Source: Paramecium tetraurelia
Taxonomy: Eukaryota; Ciliophora; Oligohymenophorea; Peniculida; Parameciidae
Direction of reading: 5' to 3'
Assembly (NCBI RefSeq): GCF_000165425.1
Contig: NW_001799100.1
Coordinates: 372,001 to 436,000, forward strand
Length of the DNA stretch: 64,000 nt
The translations under genes were made by a program, and so were the position numbers. A model generated the notes under the pieces. It saw only the letters and a program-made list of their open reading frames with translations. It was not told where the DNA came from and searched no databases. Shown one piece after another: positions 62,461-64,000 of the stretch. Position 1 is the first letter of the stretch. Each line of letters starts with the position of its first letter.

Positions 62461-64000
62461 ATGGATTAAAATCTTAAGAAGATGCAAGATTTGCTCATCA
62501 ATGAAATTATAAATAAATAGTATAGCGAGGATGATTTCTAAGGCTTTGCTTTTGAAAGATTTCCTGAAAAGGGTAAATTTTTGTTTAATTTTAAAGATGA
62601 ATTGTATAAGTGGAATTTTGATGATTTAAATTAATTAGTCCAACAATATTAATAATTATAAAATCAAAAGGCAGGTAATTAAGATTAGCTAAATCCTCAA
62701 GAATAGTTAGATAAAGTAAATATATCTTAGATTATAGAACAATTAATAAAATTAAGATCAAAATTTAAAAAAAGATGATAAAGTTGAGACTCACGTTTAG
62801 AAACAAAGTAGATTAATTCCTAAAAGATCAACATCTAAATCAGTTTTTGTTAATTCAATAACTAAGGAATAAGCATAATAAAAGGGCTTTAGCGAAATTT
62901 AAATGTAAATTCTAGATTAGATTTAAAAGGAGAGGTGTTAAATTTAATTTGTAAAATTTTACTCTAAGCATAGGAAAATTAAATTGTATTTTCTGAATAT
63001 GAGAAATAATATGAATGCCAAAAGAAAAGATAGTATATTGAAGAGAATGTAAAACTTAATTTTAAAGTTACGACTATAAATACTAAAAAACTAATTTTTA
63101 CAAATTAGGTATTTTGTATTGAGACTCAACCATTTAATTGGAAGGTCGAAAGATCAAAGGAAGATTTTTAGACTTTGGAAAAAATAATGCTAATGTATTT
63201 CCCAGAGTATTCTGGATATATACTTTAATATGATCAAAAATAGGATTTTCAATTACATTTAGAGGTAAGAATCAATTTAATAATTCAAGAATGCCTTAAA
63301 TATTTACTATAGCAAACCAAAAACAAGGTGTCTTGATTATTTTGTGTTGTTTTTAAACGATAACAAGGCTAATGAACTCCATCTGAAAAGTTTTAGCCAT
63401 TATACATAAAGTGAGAAAAATATTAGAAAATTTTAATTACCTTAAGTATCTACACCTTCTGGTTAACTAAAAATTGAATTTAGTAACAAAACTTATTAAG
63501 GTTACAAAAAACTCTAAAAATATCAAAATTAATTCCTTTAAAACTATAAAAAATTTGAAACAAAGATTTAGGAATCTTAATAAATTATTTATTAAGAAAT
63601 AGAAAAGATGAAATATTAATTAATACTATTAATCGATTCTAATAAAGGATTAGTACTAATTTATAATTTATTTTAGTTTATTTAAGATGAATTTGCTCAG
63701 AAAATACCTTTATTCAATTTAGAAATATTTTATGACCAAATTTACTAAGCTATTTAAATAAGTAATGAATCTAAAAAGTATGTTTCTAATACCATTGAAT
63801 CAATCTCAAAAAAAATAAGTCAAACCTATAAAGTTTTGGAATAGCCTCTAAATAAATGTTCTAAAAATGAACAAAAACTTAAGACTATTTATCTCAATGA
63901 TTTTGTATCAAAAAAAATGCCATTTTTAAAAGACAAAGAAATTAATGATCTATTAATTAATTAGGGTTTAAATTCAGATTCTTTTTCGGATTATTAATAT
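62461..64000 (+). CDS. PX-domain sorting-nexin-like protein, copy B (partial)
   Basis: ATG 62461 (MDQNLKKMQDLLINEIINKQ); the gene runs off the right edge. It starts 66 bp after copy A and matches its N-terminus (L-L-I-x-E-I-I-N-K-Q-Y-S-x-x-D-F) and its PX domain (VFCIETQPFNWKVERSKEDF, IMLMYFPEYSGYIL). A 22-nt intron (GTAAATATATCTTAGATTATAG) links the lead to a basic linker (RLIPKRSTSKSVFVNSITKE). The C-terminal helical half is present up to the edge (KEINDLLINQGLNSDSFSDY). Compared with A it has a longer, Q/K-rich linker before the PX domain. The two are a tandem duplication; the role is as for copy A. Confidence 0.75.

Overview
The window looks like macronuclear DNA of a ciliate of the Paramecium type. 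It is very AT-rich. Long coding frames stay open only if TAA and TAG are read as glutamine and TGA is the sole stop. Genes are interrupted by introns of about 20-33 nt (GTA...TAG/AAG), and intergenic gaps are often shorter than 100 bp. Under the standard code almost every gene would look shattered. Reading frames below were re-derived by hand with the ciliate code and by removing tiny introns; for most genes the summed exon length is then a multiple of three. The species cannot be fixed from sequence alone.

Layout. 1-5.75 kb (minus): a B-box/coiled-coil protein with a propeller-like C-terminus, cut by the window edge; a helical unknown; an RCC1-repeat plus IPT/TIG protein. 5.77-14.1 kb (plus): an intronless 2,778-residue STAND-type NTPase. 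14.1-18.5 kb: two unknown genes, a decayed ORF, and a Ser/Thr kinase (minus). 18.9-24.5 kb: an oxysterol-binding protein, a poly-glutamine protein (minus) and a tail-anchored MSP/VAP-like protein. 24.6-29.6 kb: a small degenerate P-loop protein, two small unknowns (one ending in a CaaX box), a MIR-domain protein and a TMBIM/Bax-inhibitor-like membrane protein. 30-36.5 kb: CK1-family kinase, coiled-coil protein, small unknown, CDPK-like kinase and TBC (Rab-GAP) protein. 37.4-42.5 kb: three-repeat Myb protein, TTLL tubulin ligase, J-domain protein, RING protein. 43.7-49.6 kb: a CDPK whose stop overlaps the start of a farnesyl/geranylgeranyl transferase alpha subunit, succinyl-CoA ligase beta, and a multi-TM protein with two PX domains. 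49.6-55.4 kb: CCT8, ETF beta, TM-RING protein, TGS1-like methyltransferase. 55.7-64 kb: a Vps8-like CORVET subunit with C-terminal RING, a small coiled-coil gene, and a tandem pair of PX/sorting-nexin-like genes, the second cut by the window end.

There is no operon logic. Several genes nonetheless belong to membrane traffic and lipid contact sites (OSBP, MSP/VAP-like, TBC, Vps8-like, three PX proteins), calcium signalling (two CDPK-type kinases) and protein lipidation (prenyltransferase alpha, a CaaX protein). No tRNA, rRNA, mobile element or CRISPR array was recognised.
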